From contig CM043798.1 in NCBI GenBank assembly GCA_023974075.1, positions 1,673,482-1,737,481 of the forward strand: a DNA stretch of 64,000 nucleotides, in the 5' to 3' direction. This document shows, piece by piece, positions 44,949 to 54,055 of the stretch. How positions within the stretch are numbered: position 1 is the stretch's first letter; each line of letters opens with the position of its first letter. The translations under genes were made by a program, and so were the position numbers. Source of the DNA: Chaenocephalus aceratus. Lineage: Eukaryota > Chordata > Actinopteri > Perciformes > Channichthyidae. A model generated the notes under the pieces. The model worked only from the letters and a program-made list of their open reading frames with translations, had not been told where the DNA came from and searched no databases.

Positions 44949-46331
44949 TTACTCGTGGCAGGTTGGGGTGGCTGTGAGGCTCTGGAGCTGCTCTTTCAGG
45001 CCCAGGGTGGTTTGATGTTTGAGGTGCAACTCCTCTTTTACTGCTGTTATTTCTTTCTTTAGAATGTCCCTGTCCTCCTGTAGGACAGTCACTTCTCCTC
45101 TTAGTTGTTGGATTGACGTTTTTAAGTCTTTCTTTAACTGGCAGAGTTCATCCTTAATCTGCTGAAATGATTCACTGGATGGTGAGTGAGAAAGTTTTTC
45201 TCTCATCTCCACTACCTCTACCTCCTGTGGAGATAGACTCTCTCTGAGAAGGGTCATTGTTCCCTGTAGCTTGTCTTCAGGCTGCAGCTCCTCTCTGGGA
45301 AGGGTCACTGTGCCCTGTAGCTTGTCTTCAGGCTGCAGCTCCTGCTCCTCTCTGGGAAGGGTCACTGTTCCCTGTAACTTGTCTTCAGGCTGCAGCTCCT
45401 GCTCCTCTCTGAGAAGGGTCACTGTTCCCTGCAGTTTGTCTTCAGGCTGCAGCAGTCTCTCTGAGACCTGGGTAACGCTGCTAGCTTTCTCTTTGTTTTG
45501 TGTCTTTGTTAGTGCCTTAATAATAAGGAAATCTTCTGGGACTAAGGTCAGACTGGCCTGGCTCCCTTGGAACATGATTGTTCCATTATGGTACATGTTT
45601 ACTGTCATCATAGTGTTGTCACTGTCATCATCTCCAATGAGAACCTGTCTGCCACTACATATTCCTCTTTTTGTGGTCTTTATAGTGGGAACAAATTGCT
45701 TTATGGCAGGATTCAGTGTGTCGGTATACAGCAGGAGGTTGGCATTATGCCATGGAGCTAATCTATGTTGTTTTATTTTCTTCTTTTTCAAAGGAGCAAC
45801 AGAGTCTAATTTTATTCGCAGCGCATCTATAGCACTATCAACAACATGATCAATTTGGGGTGGTGTACATTTTGTATAAGTGTCCTCCCTTACATGCAGA
45901 CATGCTATCGAGTTAAGTATTGGTGGAATCTCTTCCTTAAACTTGGCTATAGCACTAACAGATAGGTTTCTGCTGCAGGAGCTTCTGACTAATGCTTTGT
46001 AGTCTCGTAATAGTACTTCAAAAGTTACTAAGAAATGGTCGGATAAAGCAGGATTATGCGGTTCGACTAATAGTTGCTCAATTTCAATACCATAAGTCAG
46101 AACAAGGTGGAGAGTGTGATTATAGCAGTGGGTTGGTTTATTTACACTCTGACAGAAACCAACAGAATCTAATATAGAGTTAAATGCAACAGTAAGGCTA
46201 TTTTTATCATCGTCAACATGAATATTAAAGTCACCTACGATAATTACTTTATCTGTTTTAAGAACCAAAGTGGATAAAAACTCAGATAATTCTGATAAGA
46301 ATTCTGAATAAGGACCTGGTGCACGGTACAC
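44949..46331 (-). CDS. Chimeric 460-codon ORF: L2 endonuclease part fused to LINE ORF1 coiled coil
   Basis: The longest non-simple ORF in the window. Residues 1-197 are the C-terminal half of an L2 apurinic endonuclease (IIVGDFNIHVD and PALSDHFLV, the catalytic Asn/Asp and Ser-Asp-His blocks) plus the start of the linker (HRLAPWHNA). At 45740 it passes in frame into the ORF1 N-terminus of the other LINE (TMMTVNMYHNGTIMFQGS), four LQPEDKLQGTVTL repeats and a coiled coil rich in Glu/Lys/Leu (residues 370-450). The nominal start is a GTG created where the Harbinger MITE cut the L2 frame, so expression is doubtful. A product could not cut DNA without the endonuclease N-half. Confidence 0.5.
   Translation of the reverse strand: MYRAPGPYSEFLSELSEFLSTLVLKTDKVIIVGDFNIHVDDDKNSLTVAFNSILDSVGFCQSVNKPTHCYNHTLHLVLTYGIEIEQLLVEPHNPALSDHFLVTFEVLLRDYKALVRSSCSRNLSVSAIAKFKEEIPPILNSIACLHVREDTYTKCTPPQIDHVVDSAIDALRIKLDSVAPLKKKKIKQHRLAPWHNANLLLYTDTLNPAIKQFVPTIKTTKRGICSGRQVLIGDDDSDNTMMTVNMYHNGTIMFQGSQASLTLVPEDFLIIKALTKTQNKEKASSVTQVSERLLQPEDKLQGTVTLLREEQELQPEDKLQGTVTLPREEQELQPEDKLQGTVTLPREELQPEDKLQGTMTLLRESLSPQEVEVVEMREKLSHSPSSESFQQIKDELCQLKKDLKTSIQQLRGEVTVLQEDRDILKKEITAVKEELHLKHQTTLGLKEQLQSLTATPTCHE
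45250..45465. repeat. 51-57 bp coding minisatellite in LINE ORF1
   Basis: Four units containing CTTCAGGCTGCAGCTCCT and GGGTCACTGT(G/T)CCCTGTA encode repeated LQPEDKLQGTVTL(L/P)REE. Units are multiples of three, so the frame is kept, as in length-variable coiled-coil regions. Confidence 0.9.
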
Positions 46332-46336
46332 TGTAA

Positions 46337-46960
46337 CGGCCCCTACACACGGCGGCGTGCGTGCGCTTGGCGGTGGGCGTGTCTTGAGCTTGGGGAGTCA
46401 ACGCGAGCAACCCGACCAACAACCAACCACATGAATGTCCCGCCCCGGACATACAAAGCAAAGCATTCATGCTACATCCATGCTGGCTAAATATACTGTC
46501 TATGCTTGCTAGCTGTCCATTCAAACGAAGTACAAGCGAAAACCTACCAGTGTCCCCCACTGTCTCTGCCACCTCCCCCCATGCCTGGCTCCTCCGGTTT
46601 GTATCCCTGTATGTAAAGAGGGACTGGTCATAGAGTACCGGGTGATTCCCTACCGCCACGATCATTTTCTCCTCCTTTTGTTGACATATGGGAAATAACT
46701 GTGGTCTGGCTCTCCCAACATACACCCGGTTTGATTGGCCAGTGCTTGTACTGTCAGATTTACATACGAGGGATTTGATTGGCTGACGCCTCCGTCGAGG
46801 CGGCAAAAGTAGAACATTGCTCTACTTTTGCAGCGAGCACCTCGAGAGAAGCTACGCTTTGCTCCCACAATGCAGTTCGGCGAATCGTGACGTCACCCCA
46901 TTCAAAGTGAATGGGCAGAAGCGTTGAAGCGGCAACGCACGCCACCGTGTGTAGGGGCCG
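46337..46960 (-). mobile_element. PIF/Harbinger MITE carrying a MADF exon
   Basis: The ends CGGCCCCTACACACGG and CCGTGTGTAGGGGCCG are perfect inverted repeats with TAA on both sides (46334-46336, 46961-46963), the TWA target of PIF/Harbinger. 624 bp. No DDE transposase, but the first exon of the companion MADF/Myb-like gene remains. It sits inside the L2 endonuclease frame. Confidence 0.85.
46548..46806 (-). pseudogene. Harbinger MADF (Myb/SANT-like) protein, first-exon remnant
   Basis: From about residue 46 the frame reads MIVAVGNHPVLYDQSLFTYR followed by RRSQAWGEVAETVG. That is a MADF domain: an acidic first helix, H-P-x-L-Y-D, and A-W-x-x-V/I-A. In PIF/Harbinger elements this second protein binds the transposon ends and brings the transposase to the nucleus. 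A splice-donor-like CTG|GTAGGT follows at 46541-46550; downstream exons are missing, so only about half a protein remains. Confidence 0.7.
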
Positions 46961-47592
46961 TAACAAATAAGATTGGCTGCAAAGTGTTCCAGGTCGGATG
47001 CATAAGACTAAAAACGAGGCTTTCAAAGGAGGTATAATTTAATTTTGGTTTAGTATTGATAAGTAAACTTGAGTCAAAGATTGCTGCAACTCCACCTCCT
47101 CGGCCCGTGCCTCGAGCAATATGAGTGTTGATATGGCTGGGTGGAGTGGCCTCATTTATGCTGACATATTCTTCATGTCTCAACCAAGTTTCAGTGAGAC
47201 AGCATATATCAATATTATAATCTGATATTAAATCATTTACCAATATTGCTTTAGATGCTAGAGATCTTATGTTTAAGAGACCACATGTAATCTTCCTGTT
47301 TTGTTGCACTGTAGTAGTTGTTACATTTACTTTTATTAGGTTATTATGTATGACACCTCTATTAGGTTTTACTTTCAATTGTCCTTGGGCAGACACACAC
47401 ACCGCTAATATATATCTTATTGGGTTGGGGATTCCTATGGATGACTGCCTAGGAGAGAGCGCAGAGAAGCGTGTAAGACTGCGACTCCGCCTCCTGGTCT
47501 CAACTCCAGTTCGTCATGGATTAAGTCCACAAAGCCCTGAGATGTTTGCCCACATGAGATCTGCACCTTCCAGAGTAGGATGAATGAGGCTA

Positions 47593-48364
47593 TACATGTT
47601 GTTGTTTATAGCTTTTTTAAACCTTTTCTTTTAAATATTAAGCTTCTTCACTATTTTGTATACTCTTCCAGTTGAAGCTTGAGCTGTAACAATTTGATTC
47701 AAATCAGTTCAGAAACACACTGCCTTGGTTTCTGTAGCGAAAAGCAGCTAGCATTCAGCTAATAGCATATTAAGCTTTTTCTGCACGTTCTGCTAAATTC
47801 AGCCACACATGCTCACAGTTTACAGCATTCACACGCATCTTCAGCAGGAAATGCATTTTCTAGTTTGTATCTATATGTCAAGAAAATAGCACAGTATGAT
47901 TCGCCATGCAGTGCTCAGAGCCGGCAGTTGGTGGAAGAGAGGGTGATACACTGACAGCAGCAAAGACAGGAGACATTGGGTCATGTGATCTATCTGAGGT
48001 AGCTATTTCCACTTAATTTCCATCTTAACAGATCCAGAGGAAATCAAAGTGTTACGTAACAAATGTAGGCTGAGTCCAATCAAAAAGCCTGGTCTCCCCT
48101 GGGACCCTCAGCCCTGTCAGTGAGGGTCCAACTGCTAAAGGATGTGTCCGGGCTTCTACAGAATGCACATGACATCTCACCAGAGCGCTAACTCTCAGCA
48201 ATTCACCTCAGACAAGCCTACAATTGGTATTAGTCAGAGGGGTCGGGCGGTCCCGTGTCAGCTCCATCTGTGAGCTGGAGAGAGGAGCCTGAGACACTGG
48301 AGCCAAAGGTTTGGGAGGCATCTATGTTCAATAGCTTTGGGGTTTATGCTGCGATTAAAGCCTA
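47593..48364. other. Non-coding gap
   Basis: No recognisable gene or element. Confidence 0.4.
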
Positions 48365-48564
48365 CAGTGAAAACAAAGGACACGTTGACTTCAATTCAAT
48401 GTATTATGTCAACAGATTTCACATAACTGTACCAAGCTAGTTGAAAGCAATATTTATACGTTTATAGTTCAACTTAATATTATTTATTTCAACTAACCTA
48501 ATAGTTATGTATAGTTTGTTGACATAAAACATGTAATTAAAGTCAATGTTGCATTTTTTCAGTC
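48365..48564. mobile_element. Small MITE, relative of the 18.6-kb copy
   Basis: The left part CAGTGAAAACAAAGGACACG and the right part (reverse complement TGACTGAAAAAATGCAAC) are imperfect inverted repeats. The interior has CACGTTGACTTC/GAAGTC-type mirrored blocks, TAGTTGAAAGCAATATTTA and CAACTTAATATTATT as at 18.6 kb. About 200 bp. Confidence 0.6.
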
Positions 48565-49982
48565 ATCTGTTTAACTTAGTAGTAGATGTTAGACGTACTG
48601 CTATTAATTACATCATTAATAATAATAGTAAGAACAGTTCAACCCGGAGAGACGTGCTGTATGGAATACATATGTATTGTTACACGTCATATGAATGAAA
48701 TGATTGCCATGATAATGGTGTTTGGCGATTAGGCCCCGGTTTGCAGGATGATCATTCAGGAGGGGAAGCACCGCTCCGATGAGACCCCCGGGGTCCAGAC
48801 ACTGGTGGTGCTGAGTGGGTGGGACCGGTCTGAAGGGGGAAGGTTTAGCTTTGTCCTGGAGGAGGACGGGAGGCGAGAGGGGTGGAGGCGGGTTGCGTGT
48901 GGTCACCTGACATGACGACTGACAGGAAGGAAGAGCAGGCATTTAAGGAATTTAACGTGTGCAGCGATTGGCTGCTGAGGGGTGACGCCCTCGCATCTAA
49001 TGAGGGGGGAGGAGCCATAGGGCGACGTGTCAGTGACTCATTGTTAGGTCTTCCTTATTGAACTTGCACTAAAGCTTTCATAAGCATTTAACATCGTGTT
49101 TTCCTGTCACTGGCAGATATGATACTCTTTAAAAGCTTTACTATTAGAGTAAACAATGCCTGACCTAAAAGCAACTTTGGAAACAAGAATTTGTTCTTAT
49201 TTGGGAAGGAATAAGAGAAACGCAGACATTGCCGTAAAGTTGCAGTTGAAGTCAGCTACACAAGATACAACATGGCGGCTGATTACAGAACTAAGTGTAT
49301 TGTAGTTGAGGATGTGAGAGGATACTCTGGCTGGAGATGAACTGGAACATCTCGCCTGAGACTTGTGTTGCCACTCTGCCTGACTTCAGCTAACTCTGAT
49401 TCCATACTGAATGTGGCTGGGCATAGTGTGTGTTTGTTGGAGAGAATGCAGCTTCCGCCTTCATATGAGAATGATTATTATGCTATAGGAGGAGGCCACT
49501 ACTCTTTCATTCATATAGGGTATAGACTGAATCCTAGCAGTATGATGGCATTCATAAAGGCAGCTGTAACAGTCCCATCATATACTCAAAGAATAATTCA
49601 CACATTCTGACCAGCTCAACTTGTCTCTTTAAAATGACATGTATAAACTTCTGCAGCATATGTCTATAGAGCAGAGGTATGCAGCTCGTTGTATTTTCAG
49701 TGAGGGATGAAAATAAGGCTAACATTCTGCATTTAAATCCACTGCACACACATGTTGGGGAGGAAATCAGGGTGCATGATGGTCGTTGGTGTGCAGGGAG
49801 TCCTGGTTCTCCCTAACTCAACTTTCAGCTCTGTGTTGGGACTCTGCCAAAAGTCCTCCTGTCAATCATAAGTGCTGTGAGACTTTACAATGAGTTATAA
49901 AACTATCCACACTTAGGTTGTTTTGAAAGGTTGGTCAACATGTTGCTGACACGTTCAAAATGAATAAGTTGTGACTCACAGG
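48565..49982. other. 1.4 kb without a recognised gene
   Basis: The frame at 49365-49610 (plus, 81 codons, with LPPSYENDYYAIGGG) is not assignable to a family and lacks clear splice or start context. The minus frame at 48616-48942 is Pro-rich and likewise unassigned. Confidence 0.35.
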
Positions 49983-50501
49983 CAGTGTTGGGCAAGTTAC
50001 TTTTAAAAAGTAACTAGTAATAGTTATAGTTACTGCTCTCAAAAAAGTAACTAGTAAATTATAAAAGTAACTAGTAGCAAGTTACTTTACTTTAAAAATA
50101 ATAACAATACAAATACAAGTTTGTGTGTTGTTCTGTGGCACAGTAAGAGAAACAACAACTTCCCATCATTGTAGCAATTATCATTATGAAATAGTGGAAG
50201 AATAAAACACAAAAGTGCGATTTAAAAAGATCGTTTTTTGGCCGTTTAGATGGTGTTGCTCCATCTGGGTCACTGCCGGTGGGTGAGACGGTGGGTCTTT
50301 GGCGACTAGTTTAGCCCCGTGTGCATGACTTAGGTGCTCCAGGAGATTGGCTGTTGGTCGATGTGGACGATGCTTTCTGTCCTGCACACAGTTTACATTT
50401 GACCGTAAGATTTGTTGCGTCCTTTATCCACAAATTGAAAATAGTGGTTATATTTCCAAGTTGCAAATGCGCTGCTGCTCTCGCTGATACTTGCATCTGC
50501 C

Positions 50502-50503
<2 letters not shown>

Positions 50504-50557
<54 letters not shown>
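50504..50557. repeat. (GT)n microsatellite inside the hAT
   Basis: A pure GT tract of about 54 bp directly upstream, on the minus strand, of the BED-finger start. Confidence 0.92.
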
Positions 50558-50558
<1 letters not shown>

Positions 50559-50639
50559 TGAGCGTTGCCGTGTGTGTGCGTGTTAGCATTAGCAAGTGTT
50601 CGTGTGTGTGTATTTTCCCCATAAGGCAAGACCCGCCCA

Positions 50640-51155
50640 AGTAAGTAAGTAAGTAAAACTTTATTTATATAGCACCCTTCTCAACACGGATGTACAAAGT
50701 GCTTTACAGTACAGTACACAGGACACAATTCACAGTACAACTATAACATGTAGAATAAAAGGCATAAAACGGCAGCAGGTAAGACGTAGGATAAAACATA
50801 CGACAAAACACCAATAATAAAAAAAGAAAAAAAGAAGCCACTAACTCACCTCCTCCGACGACCCAAAGGCCTGTCGGAAGAGGTGGGTCTTTAACCGCCC
50901 CTTAAAAATCTCTATTGAGGCCGAGGTTTTTATTATTTGGGGAGTTTGTTCCAAAGCCTTGGGGCCACCGCCTCAAAGGCACGATCACCCTTAGTCTTTA
51001 GCCTGGTTCGGGGCACCCTTAGGAGGCCTTGCTCAGAGGACCTCAGGGCCCGGGTTGTGATGTGAGGGTGGATCAGGTCATTGATGTAGGCTGGGGCTTG
51101 GCCACGGACAGCTCTATATGTGAAGACCAGTACTTTGAATTGGGTTCTGAGATGA
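50640..51155 (-). mobile_element. LINE 3' end (CR1/L2/Rex1-type) inside the hAT
   Basis: On the minus strand: QFKVLVFTYRAVRGQAPAYI (51140), DLIHPHITTRALRSSEQGLL, GDRAFEAVAPRLWNKLP and FKGRLKTHLFRQAFG (50880), the usual LINE ORF2 C-terminus. A tail GCTATATAAATAAAGTTTTA and a (CTTA)n run end at 50641. 5'-truncated. One frameshift/stop lies after NKLPK. Confidence 0.78.
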
Positions 51156-51448
51156 GATGCCTAACTCTGTCTCTGATTGGCTTACCCTGAAATGTTACCC
51201 CGCGTTAACCAATCATCACTCCTCTCTGGTTACTTTCACTTTTACATGGTGCTGTGAGAGGACATCACTGTGTTCGCCTGTAAGTTACATCCGCAGGGAG
51301 ATTCAGTTCCATCACACAATGTAACGCAGTAACGCACCATTTAAATCACAGTAACTATAACGGCGTTACTGAATGGGAATAGGTAACTAGTAACGTTATT
51401 AGTTACCGCAAAAAGTAGTTACTTTGTAACGCGTTAGTCCCAACACTG

Positions 51449-52505
51449 CTCACAGATAACAAACATTTCCTCATTATTTTTGATGAAAAGCGGAATATGT
51501 ACTAAATTAATTTTGACTTAACACTTGTTTTAAATAAATGCTATATGTTATACATTTATATACTATTATATATTATATAGGGGTCTAGACGGGTTCCCAA
51601 AATGGAAACGCAGACAGCAGGGCAGACAGGTGTTCCTGTTCCTATATACACTGAAGTTGGATCTATATTTCCCGCTGTGCAAGAGCTGCCCACTGCTCCT
51701 AGTACTGGGATGGTACACATCAGAGACCACATTTCATTGTGTGAGCTGTTTGCATGTGTGACCATTAAAGAGGGTTTCATCCTCCAATGCTATCTATCTA
51801 CCTGCACTGATAGAGGTACCTGTACTACACATTACATAGGCTACAACAAGTCCTCATGCTGAACTAAGAAAAGGAACGTTTGTCCATTCCAAAATAATCC
51901 TGGAATCCTTTTGTGGACAACATCTCTCACTGGCTGATCATCATTAACGTGTGGTTTGAAGGTGTTTTGACAAAGACTCAATCACAGTAGCCTGGTAGAC
52001 CACGCCCCCTCCGTGTGAACGAGAGAGATGTTCTGCTCCTGGACAGCAACCTGCTCCATCACAAGCTATGCTTCAAGTACTACTATACTCTCCAGAGGTC
52101 ATATCTTGTCCTTTTGCCCCCCCCCCTCTAGTGGTTCTCTATTGAATAACTCAATGATGGACACTAGTGACGGACAAGCCAGAGGGAGAAAAGCTTGTGG
52201 GAGTCAGCCGGCTGAACGCCCAGCACTCGTTCTGCTTCTTGCTCTGTCTTCGTCCTAGTTATTTCTTTAAATGTTGACCTTGCTGAAATTGCCGGGTGCT
52301 CCCGGGGGCCTCAGTGGTCCGGGTCACAGCAGACTGCATCTCATCCGCTGAAGGCTGCTTCTCCATGGATGCTACATTAAGCGCTGCCTCTGCTCACTGC
52401 AGGGACTGAGATGTCGGCCTGTGACTGGGAAATGAAGCAGTTCAGCCCCAGTGAGCCTGCAGTAATGGACCGAGCCGCTTCAACCGGTCCTTTCACCTCA
52501 CGTGT
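51449..52505. other. Non-coding gap
   Basis: No gene recognised. A poly-C run lies at 52119-52127. The small frame at 51602-51862 has no domain. Confidence 0.4.
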
Positions 52506-52830
52506 CAGGAAATCAATCAATCAATCAATCAATGTTTATTTATTTAGCCCAATATCACAAATGTTACATTTGTCTCAGTGGTCTTCACAGTGTGTACAGA
52601 ATATCAGTATGACAATACGACACCCTCTGTCCTTAGACCCTCTGTCCTTAAACCCTCTGTCCTTAGACCCTCACATCGTACAAGGAAACACTTCCAGAGA
52701 AAACCCACAGTTTAAAGGGAACATGGGAGAAACCTCAGGGAGAGCAGCAGAGGAGGATCCCTCTCCCAGGACGGACAGACGTGCAATAGATGCCGTGTGT
52801 AAATTGAAAAGATGATACATTTGCAACAAA
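52506..52830 (-). mobile_element. L2 LINE 3' UTR fragment with (TTGA)n tail
   Basis: In reverse: GCACGTCTGTCCGTCCTGGG, AAACTGTGGGTTTTCTCTGG, three GGGTCTAAGGACAGA units, GTGAAGACCACTGAGACAAA, and a (TTGA)n tail at 52535-52508. Near-identical to 62768-63160 and, in plus orientation, to 61182-61345. Truncated at about 52830. Confidence 0.8.
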
Positions 52831-52959
52831 AGAGGCTCCATGTATGTTTAGTGTTTTGTCAGCTTTCCCATCCTCTTAAGCTTTTGTTCACGTAGAAGAA
52901 GAAGAAAAACATAAACTGACTTTTAGAAAATGTTCCCCATGTCTCAACCCCTAGAGAGA

Positions 52960-53300
52960 GGTTTAGTATCAGAACATAATGGATGTCATAACAGAGGAAT
53001 AAACCATCCGAAAGACGTATGATTGCTATCAGCTGCCATATGAACAGGGCTGCCGGAGAGGATCTCTCTGCAGACAAGAGGCTTCTTATTGCAGCTGGAG
53101 TGATTAGAGCAGAGCCAGAAGCATCAGTCAGCGTGTTGGACGGGTCGAGGCTCATCCTATTTTCTCTCATCTGTGTTACTAATGGCTGCCGCTGATACAT
53201 ATTGAAAGTGGCGTTGGTGAGTGCCAGTGATTGGGCGCTCCTACGAGTATCTTGATAACTAATGCAATCCAGTGTTTCAGAGGAAACCCTGAGCCACACG
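52960..53300. promoter_or_regulatory. Candidate conserved non-coding element
   Basis: Contains ATGATTGCTATCAGCTGCCA followed by TATGAAC (E-boxes CAGCTG and CATATG, 53030-53040) and ACTAATGGCTGCCGCTGATA (53177). No repeats, and both strands partly open. A suggestion from texture only. Confidence 0.22.
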
Positions 53301-54034
53301 TCTTTAGGGAAACACACGGAGGGTTCCTTTTGTAAAGGTGCTGTGTGTGTAAAGCTCACCCCGCGTGTGATGCCTCTGGAGAGCTTCCAGTGCCTGGAGG
53401 AGTGATGCTGAGCACATCGTTGTTCGCAGGCTACACGTATCAGTGCAGCAGTTGATTTAGAATATATTAGAATATTTTGTTTTTGGCAAACCTATTCTCA
53501 TCATGACCCCTCTTTGAGGCAGCCGTGGCATTTACACATGATGTGTTTGTGTTCAGATTGCTTTAATTCAGTGTTTTATATGAGTTAAGAATAGGAGACT
53601 TTACTATCAACTCCTCTTGAGGGGGCCGAGACCCCTGCCTCCACCAGCCCCTCAGCATGCAGGTGAGCTTTCACGAAGGTACTCACCTTGATTACACTGC
53701 ACACAAGATGCTAACACGAGACGCTGTATTAGCAGATAGGAGCAGAACCTCTCATCTGAGGTCCAATACTTGGGTGGGTTTCTAAACGGATTAGGTAAGG
53801 GCTCGTGTTTGTTTATCCGTGAACCAATGTGAGAAGCACACAGCCCTCGAAACGTAACCAAAACAGAGGCGTTCCTGCAGCAGTCAATTTCTTAATCTAA
53901 TCCTGGGCTGGTTTGCAACAGACGGGAGCAGTGACTAACCGCGGAGAATACAAATTGCTTGATGAAATGAAATGAGTTTCTTGATGCTAGGTTATCTTCA
54001 AAAGATAATTGCTAAATCCTTTGGCTGTGTGGAG

Positions 54035-54055
54035 CAGCAGCAGCAGCAGCAGCAG
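54035..54055. repeat. (CAG)7 trinucleotide repeat
   Basis: Seven exact CAG units. The overlapping frame is open (poly-Gln) but has no supporting coding evidence. Confidence 0.9.

Larger units (their letters stand above)
45741..47592 (-). mobile_element. L2-type LINE, 5' part with endonuclease (copy A)
   Basis: Minus strand: about 190 bp of 5' leader (47592-47403), then ITCGLLNIRSLASKAILVND, ICCLTETWLRHEE and GRGGGVAAIF (endonuclease N-half with the Asn and Glu metal-binding residues, 47300-46961). The Harbinger MITE interrupts, and the C-half follows (46331-45741). The protein text VSAIAKFKEEIPPILNSIA recurs at 56850-56890, so both copies are one family. It ends abruptly at the other LINE. 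Confidence 0.82.
49983..51448 (-). mobile_element. hAT element (CAGTGTTGGG termini) with BED-finger remnant
   Basis: The left end CAGTGTTGGGCAAGTTACT and the right end (reverse complement CAGTGTTGGGACTAACGCG) are flanked by CTCACAGG (49975-49982) and CTCACAGA (51449-51456), one mismatch. On the minus strand near 50500-50330 a broken BED finger reads FATWKYNHYF and KCKLCAGQKASSTSTNSQSP, with the metal-binding Cys pair. The rest of the transposase is gone. A (GT)n tract (50504-50557) and a LINE tail lie inside. Confidence 0.82.

Noticed and set aside
49365..49610. Possible host exon (LPPSYENDYYAIGGG)
   Set aside because: No known domain, no clear splice sites, and only one open frame of 81 codons; chance is likely.
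52411..52815. 134-codon frame
   Set aside because: It runs over an antisense L2 3' UTR and its (TCAA)n tail.
54035..54055. Poly-glutamine coding repeat
   Set aside because: Only seven CAG units in an unsupported frame; no exon evidence.
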